DNA from: an uncultured Bacilli bacterium
Lineage (GTDB): Bacteria; Bacillota_I; Bacilli_A; RF39; UBA660
Length of the DNA stretch: 64,000 bases
Direction: 5' to 3'
NCBI GenBank assembly: GCA_934183155.1
Contig: CAKPSB010000007.1
Coordinates: 7,473-71,472, forward strand
Numbering within the stretch: position 1 is the stretch's first letter; each line of letters opens with the position of its first letter. The notes beneath the pieces are model-generated. The model worked only from the letters and a program-made list of their open reading frames with translations, made no database searches and was not told the DNA's origin. The translations under genes were made by a program, and so were the position numbers. Shown here piece by piece: positions 1-8,708 of this stretch.

Positions 1-729
1 TCCACTTATTAATCTTGTCATCATTGTTATTGTGCCAAATTTAAAGACAACTTTATTTGCAAAAATATGCATTTCGACGTTACTTTCATCATCATTCATT
101 AATTTAACAAATTCATTTAAATTTTTTGTTGGGATAATTATATTTGAATTTTCGGCTGCTTTTTGGTTTAAAACAATTGTTTTTACAGCAAGACGGTAAG
201 AATCTGTAGCTGTGCATTTTATTATATTATCATCTATTTTGAAATTAATTCCTGTTAAAACAGGTCTTGTTTCTGATGTAGATGTTGCAAATGCTGTTTG
301 GTTAATAATTGTTTTAAAAAGTTTTTGATTTAAAATTATTGGATTTTGATTAAATTCTAATTCTAAGTCAGGAAATTCACTTACATTACTACAATTTAGT
401 GTAAATGATGAATTAGTGGTTGTAATATAAAGCTTAGAATCTATTACTTCTTCTAAACTAATTAATTCATCAGGTAGTTTTTTTATTATTTCATATATAT
501 ATTTTCCTGATACTACAATTTCTCCTTTAGTATCTATATTATTTATATATTTTTTATCAATAAATGTTTTTATAGAAATGTCACTATCAGTACTCATTAA
601 ATATAGGCCTTCATCTTGTAATTCAAATTTTATACAATTTAAAATAGGTCTTAAGTTTTTATTTGATATACCTCTTATTACATAATTTAGGTGTTCTAAA
701 AGAACATTTTGTTTAATTTCTAATTTCAT
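1..729 (-). CDS. dnaN: DNA polymerase III sliding clamp (beta subunit), 3' end cut by window edge
   Basis: The reverse-strand frame is open from the ATG at 729 to the window edge, giving 243 N-terminal residues of a clamp that is normally about 370 aa. It begins MKLEIKQNVLLEHLNYVIRG and contains the conserved second-domain segment around SETRPVLTGINF and TDSYRLAV, typical of DnaN. An AAGGAG ribosome binding site lies just upstream of 729. The clamp encircles DNA and tethers the replicative polymerase. It lies downstream of dnaA on the same strand, the standard dnaA-dnaN order. The gap between them is 148 nt and carries DnaA-box-like sequences. Confidence 0.95.
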   Translation of the reverse strand, partial: MKLEIKQNVLLEHLNYVIRGISNKNLRPILNCIKFELQDEGLYLMSTDSDISIKTFIDKKYINNIDTKGEIVVSGKYIYEIIKKLPDELISLEEVIDSKLYITTTNSSFTLNCSNVSEFPDLELEFNQNPIILNQKLFKTIINQTAFATSTSETRPVLTGINFKIDDNIIKCTATDSYRLAVKTIVLNQKAAENSNIIIPTKNLNEFVKLMNDDESNVEMHIFANKVVFKFGTITMMTRLISG

Positions 730-778
730 AAAAATTCTCCTTTATTTTTTATATATTAATGTTATTTTTTATTATTAG

Positions 779-852
779 TGTGGAAAAAGTGGAAAAGTGG
801 ATAAAACCTTTATAATATAAGGATTTTTCTATTGTTTACACTATGTGGAAAA
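779..852 (-). promoter_or_regulatory. DnaA-box cluster between dnaA and dnaN
   Basis: TGTGGAAAA occurs at 779-787 and 844-852, and AGTGGAAAA (788-796) and AGTGGATAA (796-804) lie between them. All resemble the reverse complement of the DnaA box TTATCCACA and share one orientation. In Bacillota, boxes flank dnaA on both sides and serve initiation or dnaA-dnaN autoregulation. The second and third sites overlap by one base. Functional assignment is inferred from sequence and position. Confidence 0.65.
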
Positions 853-877
853 AGTGTTTAAAAATTAAAGTTTTACA

Positions 878-2218
878 CTATTTAATTTGGTTAATTATTT
901 TTGAAATTTCGACTTCTAAGTTTTTATCCTTTTTTAATTCACTTTTTATTTTAGCAACAGAATGCATAACAGTTGTATGATCTTTTCCACCAAATTCACT
1001 ACCTATTTTAGGTAATGATTCTTTTAGATGTACTCGGCATATATACATTCCAATTTGTCTTGGTACGGCTATTTTTGATAGTCTTTTTTTAGATTTTATA
1101 TCTTCTACGGTTATATTGTAATTATTGGCTACTAATTGGATTACTTGGTCTATTTTATTTCTTGAAATGATATTTTTACCGATGTAATCTTTTAGAGCTT
1201 CTATAGCTAATTCTAAGGTAATTTCTGAGCCATTCATTATTGTAGCGTAAGCAAATACGCGGGTTAGAGCACCTTCTAGTTTTCTGATATCGGTGGTGCA
1301 ATTATTGGCTATGTATTCTTTTACTTCCATAGGAACAAAGCTACTGATATTATGGGCTTCTATTTTTTTATCTAGTATAGCTAGTCTAAGATCTAACTCT
1401 GGTGGCAGAATGTCAATGGTTAAGCCCCAATTAAATCTGGTTCTTAATCTATCTTCAAGTTTTTTTAAATCATCTGGTGAACGATCGGATGATATAATTA
1501 TTTGTTTATTTTTTGTGTGTAATTCATTAAATGTGTTGAAAAATTCCTGTTGTGTTTTACTAGCTATTTCTAAATATTGAATATCATCTATCATTAGTAC
1601 ATCAATGTCGCGATATTTTCTTTTGAAGTTATCGACAGCTTTAAAATTACTTGTTTCGTTTTTTCTATATATATTAAGAAAATCATCAACAAATTTTTCA
1701 CTTGTTACATATAGTACTTTTTTGTTAGAAGTTGAAACAATATAATTTCCAATAGCGTGCATTAAGTGTGTTTTTCCAAGTCCGCTTGATCCATAGATGA
1801 ATAATGGATTATACATAGCACCTGGTTTTTCAGCAACAGCAAGACCTATGGCTTTGGCGAATTTGTTTGATTCTCCGGCAATAAAATTGTCAAAAGTATA
1901 TTTGCTATCAAGGCCACTTTCAAAGACAGCTTCATTATTTTCTGTTGTTTCTGTTTTAATTTCGTCTGATGCTTCATTTGGCGTAACGTATTTAAACTTA
2001 AAAATAGAGCCAGTTACTTCCATAAATGTTTCTTTAATTATTTCACCATAGTTTTCTTGTAGATGCTTTTTGTGAACATCAAGTGGAACTTCTATAATGG
2101 CATATTCATTGTTTAAATCGATTAATTTTGTTTCTTTAAACCATGTTTGAAATAAAACTGGTTTTAATTTTAGTTCAATTTTTGATAAAAAAACAGCCCA
2201 CATGCTTTCTAAATCCAT
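878..2218 (-). CDS. dnaA: Chromosomal replication initiator DnaA
   Basis: This 446-aa AAA+ ATPase opens oriC and loads the replicative helicase. Domain I lies near residues 1-75 and a short, poorly conserved linker near 80-105. The ATPase domain has Walker A GSSGLGKT (143-150) and Walker B VLMIDDIQ (207-214). The C-terminal DNA-binding domain contains the DnaA signature DHTTVMHSV (about 413-421). The length matches the family. The ATG at 2218 has a GGGGGAAT-type ribosome binding site on the reverse strand. It is divergent from rpmH across oriC and is followed on the same strand by dnaN. DnaA boxes on both sides suggest autoregulation. No missing catalytic motif is visible. Confidence 0.98.
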   Translation of the reverse strand: MDLESMWAVFLSKIELKLKPVLFQTWFKETKLIDLNNEYAIIEVPLDVHKKHLQENYGEIIKETFMEVTGSIFKFKYVTPNEASDEIKTETTENNEAVFESGLDSKYTFDNFIAGESNKFAKAIGLAVAEKPGAMYNPLFIYGSSGLGKTHLMHAIGNYIVSTSNKKVLYVTSEKFVDDFLNIYRKNETSNFKAVDNFKRKYRDIDVLMIDDIQYLEIASKTQQEFFNTFNELHTKNKQIIISSDRSPDDLKKLEDRLRTRFNWGLTIDILPPELDLRLAILDKKIEAHNISSFVPMEVKEYIANNCTTDIRKLEGALTRVFAYATIMNGSEITLELAIEALKDYIGKNIISRNKIDQVIQLVANNYNITVEDIKSKKRLSKIAVPRQIGMYICRVHLKESLPKIGSEFGGKDHTTVMHSVAKIKSELKKDKNLEVEISKIINQIK

Positions 2219-2524
2219 ACTATTCCCCCCATTGTGCTTTTATAAACACTCAATAACATTTTACATTATTTTTACATTTTTTTCTATAAAAACTGTGGAA
2301 AAATAGCAAAAAAGTTTTAAACAAGAAATTATTGTCGAAATATGAAGGCTTTAGAGTTATTTCCACATCATGTGTGGATAAATATTTTTGCACAAATGTG
2401 GACAATTATTTTTTTTGCACAACTGTTGAAAAGTAATTTTAATACATTTTTACAAATATTTTTTTTGTGTGGAAAACTCAAAAAAAGAAAAATGAAAAAA
2501 ATTATACTGTGGAAAACTCAATTG

Positions 2525-2553
2525 TTGCATTTAGCTTTTGTTTGTGTTATAAT
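2525..2553 (+). promoter_or_regulatory. Upstream promoter of rpmH (P1)
   Basis: TTGCAT (2525-2530), a 17-nt spacer and TATAAT (2548-2553). The -10 is extended (TG-T-TATAAT from 2545). It lies close to the last DnaA box (2508-2516), so initiator binding could influence it. Confidence 0.7.
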
Positions 2554-2583
2554 GGTTGAGATTTTTTTATTTGTATTAATAAA

Positions 2584-2612
2584 TTGACATTTTTGTTTTT
2601 TGTCTATATAAT
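2584..2612 (+). promoter_or_regulatory. Consensus sigma-A promoter of rpmH (P2)
   Basis: Perfect TTGACA (2584-2589), 17-nt spacer and perfect TATAAT (2607-2612), about 38 nt before the rpmH start. This is the best consensus promoter seen in the window and fits a highly expressed ribosomal protein gene. Confidence 0.85.
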
Positions 2613-2650
2613 TTATTAAGCAATGTGAATTTATTTTAGGAGGTGGATTT

Positions 2651-2776
2651 ATGTCTAAAAGAACTTTTCAACCAAATACTCGCAGAAGAAGTAAAAAGAT
2701 GGGATTTTTTGCAAGAATGAAAGCTGGTATTGTTAACAGAAGAAGAAACAAAGGCCGCAAGGTATTATCTCATTAA
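2651..2776 (+). CDS. rpmH: Ribosomal protein L34
   Basis: This 41-residue, very basic protein begins MSKRTFQPNTRRRSKKMGFF and ends GRKVLSH, the L34 signature; the family norm is about 44 aa. It binds 23S rRNA in the large subunit. An AGGAGG site precedes the ATG at 2651. It is the first gene right of oriC and is driven by two tandem promoters. A terminator-like hairpin follows it, so rpmH is probably made in excess over the rnpA-yidC-khpB genes downstream. Confidence 0.97.
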   Translation: MSKRTFQPNTRRRSKKMGFFARMKAGIVNRRRNKGRKVLSH

Positions 2777-2780
2777 ATTG

Positions 2781-2815
2781 CCACTGCTGGCGTAAGCGGT
2801 GGTTTTGTTTTTTTT
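2781..2815 (+). terminator. Terminator or attenuator between rpmH and rnpA
   Basis: A 7-bp stem CCACTGC / GCGGTGG (2781-2787 with 2796-2802, one G-U pair) and an 8-nt loop are followed by a T-rich run to about 2815. Because rnpA follows with only a short gap and no clear promoter of its own, partial readthrough is likely. Confidence 0.7.
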
Positions 2816-2829
2816 ATAGGGGTGATAAG

Positions 2830-3174
2830 GTGAAAAAGATTAATGTTGTTAGAGAAAATCGAGAATTTACACGTATTATTCAAAAAAATAAACCTTTTAG
2901 ATATAAGGACTATGTTATATATATAGATAAAAGGGAACCTAGTGTTTATAAGTTTGGACTTTCAGTTGGTAAAAAAGTTGGTAATGCAGTTGTTCGTAAT
3001 AAAATAAAAAGGCAATTACGTAGTATTCTTGATAAAAATGACTATAAAAATAATTTTGATTGTATTATAATAGTTGGCAGAGGCATTTTAAAACGAAGTT
3101 TTTTAGAAATGCAGGATAATTTAAATTTTGCTTTAAAAAAGTTAGATGTTATGAAGGAGCGAGAAAATGCGTAA
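2830..3174 (+). CDS. rnpA: Ribonuclease P protein component
   Basis: A 114-aa basic protein that assists the RNase P ribozyme in 5' maturation of tRNA. The family motif is visible as KKVGNAVVRNKIKRQLR (about residues 48-64), corresponding to the RNR helix. The start is GTG at 2830 preceded by GGGGTGAT. It overlaps yidC by 8 nt and follows rpmH, the conserved rpmH-rnpA-yidC-jag block. Length is normal for the family. Confidence 0.96.
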   Translation: MKKINVVRENREFTRIIQKNKPFRYKDYVIYIDKREPSVYKFGLSVGKKVGNAVVRNKIKRQLRSILDKNDYKNNFDCIIIVGRGILKRSFLEMQDNLNFALKKLDVMKERENA

Positions 3175-4168
3175 AAAGTTTTTTATGATTGTGGCGATGA
3201 TGTTTTTAACTTTATCGTTATCTGGATGTACGAGTTATGTTAAAGATAGTAAGGGTTCACCAGTTAAAGAACCAACTACTGGGCAAACACTTACTTCAAA
3301 TATTTTATGTAGGCCTACTAATAAGGATGTAATTAAAACTTATAAGAGTAATAAAGTTAAAATTGATAAGTTGCCTGAATGTTCAAAGTTTACCCCAGCT
3401 TCTGGTAGTTATGGTGGTATTTGGGAAACTATTTTTATTAAGCCTTTGAGTTATTTTATTATTCAAATTGGGAAAATACTTGGTAATTATGGTTGGGCCA
3501 TTATTGCTGTAACTTTGCTTATTCGTTTAATTATTTTCCCATTAAGTAAAAAGTCAGCTTTGATGAGTGAAAATATGAAATTTGCTCAAAAAGATTTGGA
3601 AAAACTTGAGAAAAAGTATCGTGGACGTGAGAGCCAAGAAGATCAGATGATGAAAGCACAGGAAATGATGACGATTTATAAAAAATATGATATTAATCCA
3701 ATGTCTGGTTGTTTATTTGCTTTTATTCAGATGCCACTTTTCTTTGCTTTCTTAGAAAGTTTGAATAGATTACCAATTGTATTTGAAGGTAAATTTTTAG
3801 GATATAAATTAGGTACTAGTCCATTTGTAGCTTTGTTTGGTAGTAATTTTGATTTTGGAAAACTTATTTCTAGTTTTAGCAATGGTAATTTTATATATTT
3901 AATTTTACCAATTGTTGTTGCTTTGACGACATTCTTGTCATTTAAGTTGAATTCTGGAGTTAGTAGTGGTTCTGATGAACAACAATCTCAGATGAAGACA
4001 ATGATGAATGTTATGCTTGTTTTTATTGTATTTACTTCGTTTACAATGCCTGTTAGTATTATTTTATACTGGGTTACTGGTAGTTTATTTACAATTATTC
4101 AAGCTGAAATCATTAGGAGGATGAAAGAAAATGGAAGTAGTAAAGTTCGAATCAAAAAACAAAGATGA
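3167..4168 (+). CDS. yidC: Membrane protein insertase YidC/SpoIIIJ (lipoprotein type)
   Basis: This 333-aa Oxa1-family insertase folds proteins into the plasma membrane, alone or with SecYEG. The N-terminal signal ends in lipobox LSGC (Cys21), so the mature protein is probably lipid-anchored, as in Gram-positive YidC. The first core helix follows near residues 90-125 (a YIDC segment with GWAIIAVTLLIRLIIFPL), then a cytoplasmic charged hairpin (EKLEKKYRGRESQED) and further helices to the basic tail. The conserved hydrophilic-groove Arg is present in LLIRL. It overlaps rnpA by 8 nt and khpB by 38 nt, suggesting translational coupling. Confidence 0.96.
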   Translation: MRKKFFMIVAMMFLTLSLSGCTSYVKDSKGSPVKEPTTGQTLTSNILCRPTNKDVIKTYKSNKVKIDKLPECSKFTPASGSYGGIWETIFIKPLSYFIIQIGKILGNYGWAIIAVTLLIRLIIFPLSKKSALMSENMKFAQKDLEKLEKKYRGRESQEDQMMKAQEMMTIYKKYDINPMSGCLFAFIQMPLFFAFLESLNRLPIVFEGKFLGYKLGTSPFVALFGSNFDFGKLISSFSNGNFIYLILPIVVALTTFLSFKLNSGVSSGSDEQQSQMKTMMNVMLVFIVFTSFTMPVSIILYWVTGSLFTIIQAEIIRRMKENGSSKVRIKKQR

Positions 4169-4742
4169 GGCTCTTAATAAATGTTTAGAAAAATTAAATG
4201 TTAATTTATCAGAGGTTTATTATTATATTGAAGAAGGGGAACCTGGTTTATTTGGCAAAGTGAAGTATACTTCATGGGTTGTTACTAAATATGATGTTAA
4301 AAATTACGTTAAAGATTTTTTAAATGATTTAGCTTATAATATGAATACTAAGTTTGACCTTGAAATTAATGAGAATGATGGTGTTATTACTTGTATTATT
4401 GTTTGTGATGATAGTAATGTTATAATTGGTAAAGAGGGTAGATGTTTAAATGCTATTCAGTCTGTTTTAAGGCAATCATTACGTAAGTATGGTAGGTTTG
4501 ATATTAAAGTTAATTTAGATATTGCGGGTTATAAAGAAAAAAGACAACGTAATATTGAAAGAGAAGTAAAGAAACTTGCTAAGGAAGTTTTATCAAGTGG
4601 AGTTTCAGTTAAGCTAGATCCTATGAATTCTTTTGAGAGAAGAATAGTTCATAATGCTATAAGTGAGTTTGATGGCTTGTTTACTCGAAGTGAGGGAGAA
4701 GCCCCTAATAGATATGTGGTTATTATGATTAAGGAGGATTAA
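4131..4742 (+). CDS. khpB: KhpB/Jag RNA-binding protein (Jag_N-KH-R3H)
   Basis: This 203-aa protein has three domains: an N-terminal Jag domain (about 1-50), a KH domain with VIIGKEGRCLNAIQ (about 100-115), and a C-terminal R3H domain with the Arg-x3-His signature in ERRIVHNAI. KhpB with KhpA binds RNA and affects cell division and envelope genes in Bacillota. Its ATG at 4131 lies inside the last 38 nt of yidC, with AGGAGG at 4115-4120. The long overlap with yidC is unusual but preserves the classical gene order. The ORF ends in a terminator-like hairpin. Confidence 0.94.
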   Translation: MEVVKFESKNKDEALNKCLEKLNVNLSEVYYYIEEGEPGLFGKVKYTSWVVTKYDVKNYVKDFLNDLAYNMNTKFDLEINENDGVITCIIVCDDSNVIIGKEGRCLNAIQSVLRQSLRKYGRFDIKVNLDIAGYKEKRQRNIEREVKKLAKEVLSSGVSVKLDPMNSFERRIVHNAISEFDGLFTRSEGEAPNRYVVIMIKED

Positions 4743-4757
4743 TTCTTCTTTTTTTTT
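4731..4757 (+). terminator. Weak intrinsic terminator after khpB
   Basis: AAGGAG (4731-4736) can pair with CTTCTT (4745-4750) with one wobble, across the khpB stop codon, and a T-run follows to 4757. The stem is only 6 bp, so the call is tentative. Confidence 0.45.
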
Positions 4758-4873
4758 CAATTTAATTATTATTTGAAATGTAAGATTCAGTTTTTAATAG
4801 TTTTTTCCTTCGTTTTAAATGCTATGATTTTTGTTTTGAATATGTTATAATTTTGGTAGAAAAGGGCGATATT

Positions 4874-5416
4874 ATGAAAAAGAATATTACTAAGGAAATA
4901 TTAAATGATGATGAATATTTAGATATTGTTAGTGATATTTTGGATAATTGTGAGTTTCAAAAAAGAAAACAATGGAAACATCATGAAAATTGTTCTTTAT
5001 ACGAGCATTTATTAGCGGTTTCTTATTTGTCTTATAAAATTTGTAAAAAAAAGAGATTGAATTATAAGGATGCAGCGATTGGTGGATTATTGCACGATTT
5101 TTATACTGAGCCGTGGCAAGAACATTTGAATGAAAAAAAGCCTTTTTTTAAGCAGCATGGTTTTGTTCATGCTCATGAGGCTATGGTTAATGCATATAAA
5201 TTTTTTCCTAATTTAATGAATGATAGAATTTCAAATATTATTGAAAGACATATGTTTCCTTTAAATATTATTCCTCCAAAATATAAAGAGGGTTGGATTG
5301 TTAGTTATGTTGATAAGCGTTTAAGTATGGATGTTATTATTAATGTTAAAGCTTTACCAAAATATTTTGGGTTAACAAGATTTATTAATAAGGTTAAAAA
5401 AGTTTTTAGAAGGTGA
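4874..5416 (+). CDS. HD-domain phosphohydrolase of unknown substrate
   Basis: A 180-aa protein with a metal-binding HD-domain pattern: an early His in SLYEHLLAVSY, the HD doublet in GGLLHDF, and later His residues in HGFVHAHEA and IERHMFP. HD proteins hydrolyse phosphate esters such as nucleotides; the substrate cannot be read from sequence. The ATG at 4874 is chosen because AAAGGG precedes it and the in-frame TTG at 4853 sits just after the extended -10 TGTTATAAT (4843-4851). It ends 5 nt before mnmE and is probably co-transcribed with it. It has no counterpart in the usual jag-mnmE junction. Confidence 0.8.
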   Translation: MKKNITKEILNDDEYLDIVSDILDNCEFQKRKQWKHHENCSLYEHLLAVSYLSYKICKKKRLNYKDAAIGGLLHDFYTEPWQEHLNEKKPFFKQHGFVHAHEAMVNAYKFFPNLMNDRISNIIERHMFPLNIIPPKYKEGWIVSYVDKRLSMDVIINVKALPKYFGLTRFINKVKKVFRR

Positions 5417-5421
5417 TTTGA

Positions 5422-6771
5422 ATGAATGATACTATTTGTGCTATTTCTACAGCTCAAGGTGTTGGAGCTATTTCAATTATTAGGGTTAGTGGAGATGACG
5501 CTATTAAAATTGTAAGTAATATTTTTTCTAATAAAGATTTTTTCAATGCTCCTTCACATACTATTCATTATGGTTATATTTTGGACGGTGAAGAGAAGAT
5601 TGATGAAGTTTTAGTTAGTATTATGAGGGCTCCTAAAACGTTTACTAAGGAGGATGTTGTCGAAATTAATGCTCATGGTGGTATTATGACTACTAATAAG
5701 ATATTAGAGCTTTTACTTGTTAATGGTTGTCGTCTTGCGGAACCTGGTGAATTTACTAAAAGAGCTTTTTTAAATGGCAGAATTGATTTGACTGAGGCCG
5801 AAGGAATTATGGAACTTATTAATAGTAAAACTGATGTTTCTAGAAAAATAGCGTTGAATCAGGTTAGTGGTAAGGTTAATTTAATGATTAAAAAGTTGAG
5901 GGAAGAGCTTATTCAAATTATTTCTAATATTGAAGTCAATATTGATTATCCAGAATATGAGGATATTGAAGAAGTTACTACTTCTAAAATAAAAGTTAGT
6001 TTAGGGGATTTAAAAGATAAAGTATGTAAAATTCTTAATGAAAGTAATAATGGAAAAATTTTAACTAGTGGTATTAAAACAGCTATCGTTGGTAGACCAA
6101 ATGTTGGCAAAAGTAGTTTACTTAATAAATTGATTGGTGAAGATAAGGCTATTGTTACAAATATTGAGGGTACTACTAGAGATAGTGTTGAGGCAACTTT
6201 AAGAATTGATAATATAATTTTAAATTTAATTGATACAGCGGGCATTAGAGATACTTCTGATGTTGTAGAAAGTATTGGCGTTGATAAAAGTTTAAGCTTA
6301 ATTGATGAAGCTGATTTAATTTTATTTGTAGTTAATTATAATGAAATGTTGGACAAGGATGATTATAAGATTATTGAAAAATTAAAGAACAAAAAATACA
6401 TTACTATTGTTAATAAAATTGATTTAGATAAAAAAATTGATGATAGTGATTTAAAAAATGTTGTTTATGTTAGTGCTTTAAAGAACAATAATATTGATAA
6501 AATTAGCAAGAAAATTAAAGAATTATTTAATTTAGAGCAAATTGAAATGACTGATTTAACTTATTTGACAAGTGCAAGAAGTTTAGCTATTTTAAGAAAA
6601 ATTTTGTTAGCGGTTGATGAAGTTAATGATGGTATAGAAAATAACAGTCCTATTGATATGATTGAAATTGATTTAAAAAATATTTGGACTTTGCTTGGTG
6701 AAATAATTGGTGAAAGTTATGATGAGGAACTTTTAAATCAGATATTTAGTAGATTTTGTGTTGGAAAGTAG
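5422..6771 (+). CDS. mnmE: tRNA modification GTPase MnmE
   Basis: This 449-aa protein works with MnmG to install (carboxymethyl)aminomethyl groups at U34 of certain tRNAs. An N-terminal folate-binding domain is followed by a helical domain and an inserted GTPase domain with G1 GRPNVGKSS (224-232), DTAG (271-274) and NKID (about 331). The C-terminus ends FCVGK, carrying the family's conserved Cys (446). The ATG at 5422 follows GGTGATTTGA. It neighbours mnmG, its functional partner. A hairpin that includes the stop codon follows. Confidence 0.97.
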   Translation: MNDTICAISTAQGVGAISIIRVSGDDAIKIVSNIFSNKDFFNAPSHTIHYGYILDGEEKIDEVLVSIMRAPKTFTKEDVVEINAHGGIMTTNKILELLLVNGCRLAEPGEFTKRAFLNGRIDLTEAEGIMELINSKTDVSRKIALNQVSGKVNLMIKKLREELIQIISNIEVNIDYPEYEDIEEVTTSKIKVSLGDLKDKVCKILNESNNGKILTSGIKTAIVGRPNVGKSSLLNKLIGEDKAIVTNIEGTTRDSVEATLRIDNIILNLIDTAGIRDTSDVVESIGVDKSLSLIDEADLILFVVNYNEMLDKDDYKIIEKLKNKKYITIVNKIDLDKKIDDSDLKNVVYVSALKNNNIDKISKKIKELFNLEQIEMTDLTYLTSARSLAILRKILLAVDEVNDGIENNSPIDMIEIDLKNIWTLLGEIIGESYDEELLNQIFSRFCVGK

Positions 6772-6790
6772 ATTTATTTCTACTTTTATT
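6766..6790 (+). terminator. Intrinsic terminator overlapping the mnmE stop
   Basis: Stem AAGTAGA (6766-6772) / TCTACTT (6779-6785) with loop TTTATT, then a T-rich run. An identical hairpin follows murA at 33622-33641. Confidence 0.75.
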
Positions 6791-6820
6791 TTTTGGTTTC
6801 TTTTTAATTGTTAAAAAAAA

Positions 6821-6829
6821 TGTTATAAT
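6821..6829 (+). promoter_or_regulatory. Extended -10 promoter of mnmG
   Basis: TG-T-TATAAT at 6821-6829, 25 nt before the mnmG ATG. No good -35 is visible at 17 nt, as expected for an extended -10 promoter. It lies just after the mnmE terminator. Confidence 0.55.
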
Positions 6830-6854
6830 AATTGCTGGAAATGTTGGTGATTTT

Positions 6855-8708
6855 ATGGAATATGAAATTATTGTTGTTGGTGGTGGTCATGCTGGGTGTG
6901 AAGCAGCTTTGGCTAGTGCTAGAATGGGTCATAAAACGTTACTTGTTACGGGAAATATTAATAATGTAGCTGATATGCCTTGTAATCCATCAATTGGAGG
7001 AAGTGCAAAAGGTATTGTTGTTCGTGAGATAGATGCTTTAGGTGGACAGATGGGAAAGAATGCTGATAGGAGCTTATTACAAATAAAAATGCTTAATACA
7101 GCTAAAGGTCCTGCTGTTAGAGCATTGAGAGCACAGGCTGATAAAATAACTTATCCTAAAAATATGCTTGATACGCTTATTGAAACTAAAGATTTAGATA
7201 TTAAAGAGGCATTAGTTAAGGATGTTATTACTGTTAATAATAAGGCTACTGGTATTTTACTTGAAAATGGTATTACGATTAAATCTAAGGCTGTTATTTT
7301 AACGACAGGTACTTATATGAATGCAGATATTTTAGTTGGTAATACTCGTCATCGAGAAGGTCCGCATGGTGAAAAACCGTCTAATTATTTAAGTGATAAT
7401 TTGGCAAAAAAAGGTTTTAAAATTATTAGATTAAAAACAGGAACACCACCTAGAATTGAAAGAAGTAGTATTGATTTCAGTAAAACGAAAATTGAAAATG
7501 GGGATAATGTTTATAGAACTTTTTCTTTTGATGATAAACCTTGTTATGATATTGATAGTCAAGTTCCATGTCATTTAATTTATACTAATGAAAATACACA
7601 TAAATTAATTTTAGACAATTTAAATAAGTCTAGTATGTATGGTGGTTTATCTGATATTAAAGGTGTTGGCCCTAGGTATTGTCCTTCTATTGAAGATAAA
7701 GTTGTTAGATTTAAAGATAAAGATAGACATCAGTTATTTTTAGAGCCTGAAAGTTTATATTATGATGATATTTATTTGCAAGGATTTTCGACAAGTATGC
7801 CTCATGATATTCAAGAAAAAATGGTTCATAGTTTATCTGGTCTTGAGCATGCTAAAATATTGAGGTATGCTTATGCTATTGAATATGATGCAATTTATCC
7901 TACACAATTAAAATTTAATTTGGAAACTAAGTTAATTGAAAATTTGTTTACAGGTGGGCAAATTAATGGTACAAGTGGTTATGAAGAGGCTGCTTGCCAA
8001 GGTTTAATGGCGGGTATTAATGCGGCTTTGAAAATTGAAGGAAAAGAACCTTTTATTTTAAGAAGAGATGAGGCTTATATTGGTGTTTTAATTGATGATT
8101 TGATTACTAAAGGCATTAGTGATCCTTATAGATTACTTACATCAAGAGCTGAGTATAGGTTGCTTTTGAGAAGTGATAATGCTGATTTGAGATTACGTGA
8201 ATATGGACATAAATTTGGATTAGTTAGTGATGATAAATATGATGAATTTTTGAAGAAAAAAGAAGATATTGATAATGCTATATTGGAATTTAAAAAAGTT
8301 AGAGTAACGCCTAAAGATAATGAATTATTAAATAGCATTGGAACTAAAAGTTTAAATTCTGGTATTTCTTTATATGATTTGCTCAAGAGACCGGAAATTG
8401 ATGTGGAAAGTCTTATTAGATTTTTAAATAATGATTATTCTTTTGAGGTTTTAGAACAAGTTAGTATTACAGCTAAGTATGAAGGTTATATTAAAAAAGC
8501 AATGCATGAGGCTGAAAAATTAAAACATTTAGAAAGCAAAAAAATTCCTGTTGATATTGATTATGATTCAATGCATAATTTAGCTAGTGAAGCTAAGCAA
8601 AAGTTGAAAGAGGTAAAGCCTCTTACTTTAGGGCAGGCTATTAGAATTAGTGGTGTAAATCCTGCTGATATTTCTATTTTATCGATGTATTTGAAAAGGG
8701 GTAAATAA
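6855..8708 (+). CDS. mnmG: tRNA U34 carboxymethylaminomethyl-modifying enzyme MnmG (GidA)
   Basis: A 617-aa FAD enzyme that acts with MnmE on tRNA wobble uridine. The N-terminal FAD-binding motif is VGGGHAGCEAA (about residues 8-18), followed by the family block DMPCNPSIGGSAKG. Middle and C-terminal blocks include GTPPRIERSS and TSRAEYRLLLRSDNAD, which are diagnostic. The frame is open from further upstream, but ATG 6855 is chosen because it has GGTGAT at 6846-6851, gives the normal family length and starts at the canonical N-terminus. The stop overlaps the rsmG start (TAATG), indicating coupling. Confidence 0.97.
   Translation: MEYEIIVVGGGHAGCEAALASARMGHKTLLVTGNINNVADMPCNPSIGGSAKGIVVREIDALGGQMGKNADRSLLQIKMLNTAKGPAVRALRAQADKITYPKNMLDTLIETKDLDIKEALVKDVITVNNKATGILLENGITIKSKAVILTTGTYMNADILVGNTRHREGPHGEKPSNYLSDNLAKKGFKIIRLKTGTPPRIERSSIDFSKTKIENGDNVYRTFSFDDKPCYDIDSQVPCHLIYTNENTHKLILDNLNKSSMYGGLSDIKGVGPRYCPSIEDKVVRFKDKDRHQLFLEPESLYYDDIYLQGFSTSMPHDIQEKMVHSLSGLEHAKILRYAYAIEYDAIYPTQLKFNLETKLIENLFTGGQINGTSGYEEAACQGLMAGINAALKIEGKEPFILRRDEAYIGVLIDDLITKGISDPYRLLTSRAEYRLLLRSDNADLRLREYGHKFGLVSDDKYDEFLKKKEDIDNAILEFKKVRVTPKDNELLNSIGTKSLNSGISLYDLLKRPEIDVESLIRFLNNDYSFEVLEQVSITAKYEGYIKKAMHEAEKLKHLESKKIPVDIDYDSMHNLASEAKQKLKEVKPLTLGQAIRISGVNPADISILSMYLKRGK

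Larger units (their letters stand above)
2219..2650. other. Replication origin region (oriC) with DnaA boxes
   Basis: This 432-nt gap between dnaA and rpmH holds no convincing gene. It contains a perfect DnaA box TGTGGATAA (2373-2381), plus TGTGGACAA (2397-2405), TGTGGAAAA (2294-2302, 2468-2476, 2508-2516) and an opposed ATTTCCACA (2359-2367). AT-rich runs between and beside the boxes (2230-2290, 2405-2465) could serve as an unwinding element. The divergent dnaA / rpmH arrangement matches the Bacillota origin. The two rpmH promoters occupy its right end. The exact unwinding site cannot be fixed by eye. Confidence 0.85.

Noticed and set aside
1293..2051. Open frames antisense to dnaA
   Set aside because: They mirror the dnaA codons, have no ribosome binding sites and give no recognisable protein.
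2342..2587. An 81-codon open frame within oriC
   Set aside because: It runs through the DnaA boxes and both promoter regions, has no ribosome binding site, and its product is a low-complexity, AT-driven sequence.
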